A stretch of 5,751 nt of DNA, taken from contig JBGSIZ010000050.1 in the NCBI GenBank assembly GCA_041742255.1, positions 1 through 5,751 on the forward strand, in the 5' to 3' direction. A program made the position numbers and the translations under genes. Under the pieces are notes generated by a model. It had not been told where the DNA came from. It saw only the letters and a program-made list of their open reading frames with translations, and made no database searches. Positions within the stretch are counted from its first letter, which is position 1, and each line of letters begins with the position of its first letter. Below are positions 5,367-5,751 of the stretch, piece after piece. The DNA comes from JBGSIZ01 sp041742255 (GTDB taxonomy: Bacteria; Pseudomonadota; Alphaproteobacteria; Rhodobacterales; Rhodobacteraceae).

Positions 5367-5751
5367 GCTGTGACCCATGTTGTAAGGGCGGCGATGTCCG
5401 GTCGTGGCCGGTCCGGCGGCAGCGCGCCGGGGGTGCCGATATGGATGATCCCCGCAATTGTTTCGTGGTCGGCCAAGCCGAACACCTGTTCCCGGAAAGC
5501 CGGGTCATGGGTGAACCAGCCCGACAACCAGTTGGCCCCCCAGCCTGCCGCCTCGCACCCGTTCACGAGCGCCAGACACACCGCCCCCGCCGACAAGGTT
5601 TGTTCGATCACGGGCACCTTGTCGGAGGGTTTCGGGCTGCTGACCACCACCACCGCAAGAGGTGTGTTGGCGTAGGTGCCCACCGATTTGGCGATTTTGT
5701 CCGGGTCGATCCCGTGCGCCGGGCCGCGCGCGCCGATTTCACGCGCGATCC
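5363..5751 (-). CDS. Nitroreductase family protein (C-terminal part, start beyond the window)
   Basis: The frame is open from the window edge (first full codon 5749-5747) to TGA at 5365-5363, about 129 residues. The reading ARGIDPDKIAKS-like region, then VGTYANTPLAVVVVSSPKPS, EQTLSAGAVCLALVNGCEAAG and GWGANWLSGW are typical of the FMN-dependent nitroreductase family, of the YdjA-like type. EQTLSAGAVCLAL (about 5600 to 5560) is the central helix that helps shape the dimer and flavin pocket, and the glycine-rich GAPG-like IIHIGTPG near the C-terminus binds the flavin phosphate in relatives. Such enzymes reduce nitro or quinone-like compounds with NAD(P)H; the substrate is unknown. An internal GTG at 5683 should not be taken as the start, since homologous sequence continues upstream of it. 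The gene is upstream of, and overlaps by four bases, the EI24 gene, so the two form an operon. Confidence 0.88.
   Translation of the reverse strand, partial: IAREIGARGPAHGIDPDKIAKSVGTYANTPLAVVVVSSPKPSDKVPVIEQTLSAGAVCLALVNGCEAAGWGANWLSGWFTHDPAFREQVFGLADHETIAGIIHIGTPGALPPDRPRPDIAALTTWVTA

Overview
The window is GC-rich (mostly G or C at third codon positions) and looks like the chromosome of an alphaproteobacterium of the Rhodobacteraceae/Roseobacter group. The evidence is the methylmalonyl-CoA epimerase–DUF1467 gene pair, a small Flp-like protein with a 'DEDGNTTIDW' motif, an EI24/CysZ-like membrane protein coupled to a nitroreductase, and a DUF1800/DUF1501 pair. No RNA gene, insertion sequence, CRISPR array or phage gene is visible.

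Layout. (1) 1-336, minus: the N-terminal part of a PLP-dependent threonine/serine dehydratase, cut by the window edge. (2) About 335-1533, plus: a DUF1800 gene that is broken. Its usual N-terminus is missing, one reading-frame change is probable near 455 and a clear one lies near 1441. (3) 1536-2747, plus: an intact, exported DUF1501 protein, normally the partner of DUF1800. (4) 2767-2958, minus: a tiny Flp-pilin-like membrane protein. (5) 3081-3797, minus: a response regulator with a canonical receiver domain and an unrecognised His-free helical C-terminus. (6) 3798-3960: an intergenic region between divergent genes, holding a CtrA-box-like sequence, a small dyad and a candidate sigma70 promoter. 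(7) 3961-4677, plus: methylmalonyl-CoA epimerase then a DUF1467 membrane protein, a tight two-gene operon. (8) 4674-5366, minus: EI24/CysZ-like membrane protein, translationally coupled (ATGA) to (9) 5363-5751, minus: the C-terminal part of a nitroreductase that runs off the window.

How the genes fit together. The epimerase serves propionyl-CoA/methylmalonyl-CoA metabolism. DUF1800 and DUF1501 proteins usually occur as an adjacent pair of unknown function, so here an intact exported partner follows a decayed first gene. The response regulator and the Flp-like gene share a strand, and a CtrA-like site lies upstream of the regulator. In this group CtrA is known to control motility, chemotaxis and surface functions, so a link is possible but unproven. 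Most of the window is ordinary housekeeping or accessory chromosome. The points worth a second look are the DUF1800 lesions beside an intact DUF1501, the atypical Flp-like protein, the response regulator's output region and the CtrA-like site. I see no convincing new multi-gene system.
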